Source: Candidatus Anoxychlamydiales bacterium
Lineage (GTDB): Bacteria; Chlamydiota; Chlamydiia; Chlamydiales; SM23-39
Direction: 5' to 3'
DNA: 6,830 nt
Assembly: GCA_011064905.1 (NCBI GenBank)
Contig: JAAKFW010000081.1
Coordinates: 1 to 6,830, forward strand
Of this stretch, positions 5,420 through 6,830 are shown one piece after another (positions within the stretch are counted from its first letter, which is position 1; every line of letters begins with the position of its first letter). The position numbers were made by a program, and so were the translations under genes. Below the pieces are notes generated by a model. It saw only the letters and a list, made by a program, of their open reading frames with translations. It had not been told where the DNA came from and did no database searches.

Positions 5420-6649
5420 ATGTACGATCTAATAGTTATAGGAGGAGGCCCGGCTGGTATTTTTGCAGCTATCTCAGCTAAAGAGAAAAATCCTGATATT
5501 AAAATTTTAGTATTAGAAAAATCTCAAAAACTATTACATAAGGTTCTAATATCTGGTGGGGGAAGGTGCAATGTTACAAATGGCCTCTTAAATCCAATGG
5601 ATCTTGATCCAATGGAGCTTGATCCAAAAGATCTTGCAAGAAATTATCCAAGAGGTCAAAAAGAGCTCCTTGGTCCTTTTCATCAATTTGGTCCAAAAGA
5701 GACTATAGAATGGTTTGAAAAAAACAACGTAAAACTAAAAAAAGAAGAAGACGGTAGGATCTTTCCTCAAAGTAATAGCTCAGCAACTATAGTAGATAGT
5801 CTTTTATTAAGAGCAAAACTTTTGAATATAGAAATTCTAAAAAATCAAGATATTGAAAAAGTATATAAAGAAAATGAGAATTTTAAAGTAATCTCCAATG
5901 ATAAAATTTTTATATCTAAAAAACTTGCAATAACAACCGGAAGCTGTGCTAAAGGATTTGATCTAGCAAAAGATTTGGGCCATACAATTAAGAACCCTAT
6001 CCCATCTTTATTTGGGTTTAATATTTCAAAATTTACTCTAAAAGATTTAAGTGGAATAGCTCTTTTGGTAGAACTTAAAATAAAGGGGAGCACTTTCTCT
6101 CAAAAAGGAGATCTATTAATAACTCACTTTGGTTTTAGCGGACCTGCTATTTTAACTTTATCTTCTATAGCTGCTAGATATCTCTTTGATAAAAATTATA
6201 AGGCAGAGTTAATAGTTAATTGGCTTTTTGATTTATCAGAAGATGAAATTTTCAAAAAACTAAAAAATCTTAAAAATAAAAATTTTCTAAAAACACTATA
6301 TTCAGAAAATCTATTTCATCTTCCAAAAAACCTTTGGATAAAATTTTTAAATTCTTTTGATGAAACATTTAAAAAAGAACTAAAAGATATTCCTAAGAAA
6401 GATCTTTTAATTCTAGCAAGTAAGTTAAGCTCAGATAGGTATGCTATTAATGGAAAAACCACAAACAAAAAAGAGTTTGTTACTTGTGGTGGAATAACAC
6501 TTAAAGAAGTTAACTTTAAAACGATGGAAAGTAAAATTTGTGAAAATCTATTTTTTGCAGGTGAGATTTTAGATATAGATGGTGTAACTGGCGGATTTAA
6601 CTTTCAAAATGCTTGGACTACAGCTTATCTACTTGGGCAATCTATTTGA
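5420..6649 (+). CDS. HI0933/BaiN/YhiN-family NAD(P)/FAD-dependent oxidoreductase
   Basis: This encodes a 409-residue cytoplasmic flavoprotein, a normal length for the family. The N-terminal Rossmann dinucleotide site is GGGPAG (8-13), with an acidic residue in LVLEK (Glu33) at the end of strand 2 for the FAD ribose. Family signatures follow: KVLISGGGRCNVTN (41-54), YPRGQKELLGPFHQF (about 76-90), EEDGRIFPQS (about 109-118), ITHFGFSGPA in the middle, and the C-terminal FFAGEILD (378-385) plus TGGFNFQNAW (390-399) that close over FAD. The physiological substrate is unknown for most members; BaiN of bile-acid-metabolising clostridia is a named relative, but its role should not be transferred here. 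ATG 5420 gives the conserved MYDLIVIGGG start; the ribosome binding site is a weak AAAAAGAAA. The insert after TN contains a triplicated pentapeptide. No obvious pathway partner is adjacent. Confidence 0.9.
   Translation: MYDLIVIGGGPAGIFAAISAKEKNPDIKILVLEKSQKLLHKVLISGGGRCNVTNGLLNPMDLDPMELDPKDLARNYPRGQKELLGPFHQFGPKETIEWFEKNNVKLKKEEDGRIFPQSNSSATIVDSLLLRAKLLNIEILKNQDIEKVYKENENFKVISNDKIFISKKLAITTGSCAKGFDLAKDLGHTIKNPIPSLFGFNISKFTLKDLSGIALLVELKIKGSTFSQKGDLLITHFGFSGPAILTLSSIAARYLFDKNYKAELIVNWLFDLSEDEIFKKLKNLKNKNFLKTLYSENLFHLPKNLWIKFLNSFDETFKKELKDIPKKDLLILASKLSSDRYAINGKTTNKKEFVTCGGITLKEVNFKTMESKICENLFFAGEILDIDGVTGGFNFQNAWTTAYLLGQSI
5591..5635 (+). repeat. in-frame 15-bp tandem repeat, three copies, inside the flavoprotein gene
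   Basis: Three adjacent 15-base units (5591-5605, 5606-5620, 5621-5635) of consensus GATCCAATGGATCTT are 12-13/15 identical in pairs. They encode NPMDL, DPMEL and DPKDL (residues 58-72), between the conserved RCNVTN and YPRG motifs. From memory, relatives have roughly one such unit here (like DPKEL before YPRG), so the extra copies look like an in-frame expansion that leaves the FAD motifs intact. Confidence 0.8.
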
Positions 6650-6672
6650 CATTTAGCTTTTCTTTAAAATCT

Positions 6673-6690
6673 AAAATAAATAATTATTTT
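6673..6690 (+). terminator. weak AT-only hairpin after the flavoprotein gene
   Basis: AAAATAA (6673-6679) and TTATTTT (6684-6690) form seven A-T pairs around an ATAA loop, 24 bases after the stop codon. There is no following T run and no G-C pair, so this is a poor intrinsic terminator. It is the only structure I see in the 74-base gap. Confidence 0.15.
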
Positions 6691-6723
6691 GTTATAAATA
6701 TCACTTTTTGCTAAAAAAACGAT

Positions 6724-6830
6724 ATGGGTAAATTTAAAAAAACATTCTATTTTTTTACTATTTTAGCAATGTCTAGCTGCTCAATTTTAAGAGGGCCCAT
6801 TCCTGCAACTGAGACGAGCCAAGTTAATGG
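6724..6830 (+). CDS. probable lipoprotein, 5' part only
   Basis: The window ends 35 codons into this gene, which runs on beyond the right edge. The visible N-terminus is a lipoprotein signal: a basic start (MGKFKK), a hydrophobic core (TFYFFTILAM) and a plausible lipobox MSSC with Cys19, followed by a hydrophilic stretch SILRGPIPATETSQVN. Signal peptidase II would leave Cys19 as the lipidated first residue, anchoring the protein to an envelope membrane. There is no clear Shine-Dalgarno sequence before ATG 6724; TATAAA at 6693-6698 could be a -10 element. It follows the flavoprotein gene on the same strand after 74 bases and could be its own transcription unit. I do not recognise the family from the fragment. 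Confidence 0.6.
   Translation, partial: MGKFKKTFYFFTILAMSSCSILRGPIPATETSQVN

Noticed and set aside
5845..6093. 82-codon minus-strand frame opposite the flavoprotein gene
   Set aside because: It is antisense to a conserved enzyme, with no independent support.
6652..6715. TTTAGC/GCTAAA inverted repeat flanking the gap after the flavoprotein gene
   Set aside because: Six-base arms with a 52-base loop in AT-rich sequence are expected by chance and do not form a credible terminator.

Overview
The window is AT-rich (roughly 30% G+C by eye), densely coding and uses the standard bacterial code, with TGA as a stop. It holds four complete protein genes, one nearly complete gene with an unusual start, and two genes cut by the window edges. 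A low-GC, host-associated bacterium with many transporters fits best. The TypA and HI0933-family sequences remind me of environmental Chlamydiota, but low-GC gammaproteobacteria (Francisella or Legionellales-like) cannot be excluded. No phage, insertion sequence, CRISPR array, tRNA or rRNA was seen.

Left edge (1-375): a leftward gene for a SemiSWEET/PQ-loop membrane protein, with only its first 54 codons in the window, sits directly behind a clear TPP (thiamine pyrophosphate) riboswitch. The aptamer appears to begin at the transcription start. Its closing stem P1 runs into the start codon, so thiamine pyrophosphate should switch off translation directly. This makes the SemiSWEET a candidate transporter for thiamine or a precursor, and it is the most interesting signal here. 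A major facilitator (MFS) transporter gene reads divergently to the right.

Middle (376-3401): two MFS transporter genes on the plus strand flank a leftward gene for an unrecognised four-helix membrane protein. The second MFS gene has no ATG, GTG, TTG or CTG upstream of its first membrane helix. A seven-base Shine-Dalgarno match points to an ATC start codon (or the adjacent ATT). Three copies of one 9-mer around this start could form alternative hairpins. Both convergent gene ends (near 1535 and 3395) carry A-tract/T-tract inverted repeats that may act as bidirectional terminators.

Right half (3402-6830): typA/bipA (ribosome-associated translational GTPase) on the minus strand is divergent from an HI0933/BaiN-like flavoprotein gene on the plus strand. 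The flavoprotein carries an in-frame triplicated 15-bp repeat. The window ends in the first 35 codons of a probable lipoprotein.

Apart from the riboswitch-SemiSWEET pair, the genes do not form an evident pathway. Strands alternate, so most appear to be single-gene transcription units.
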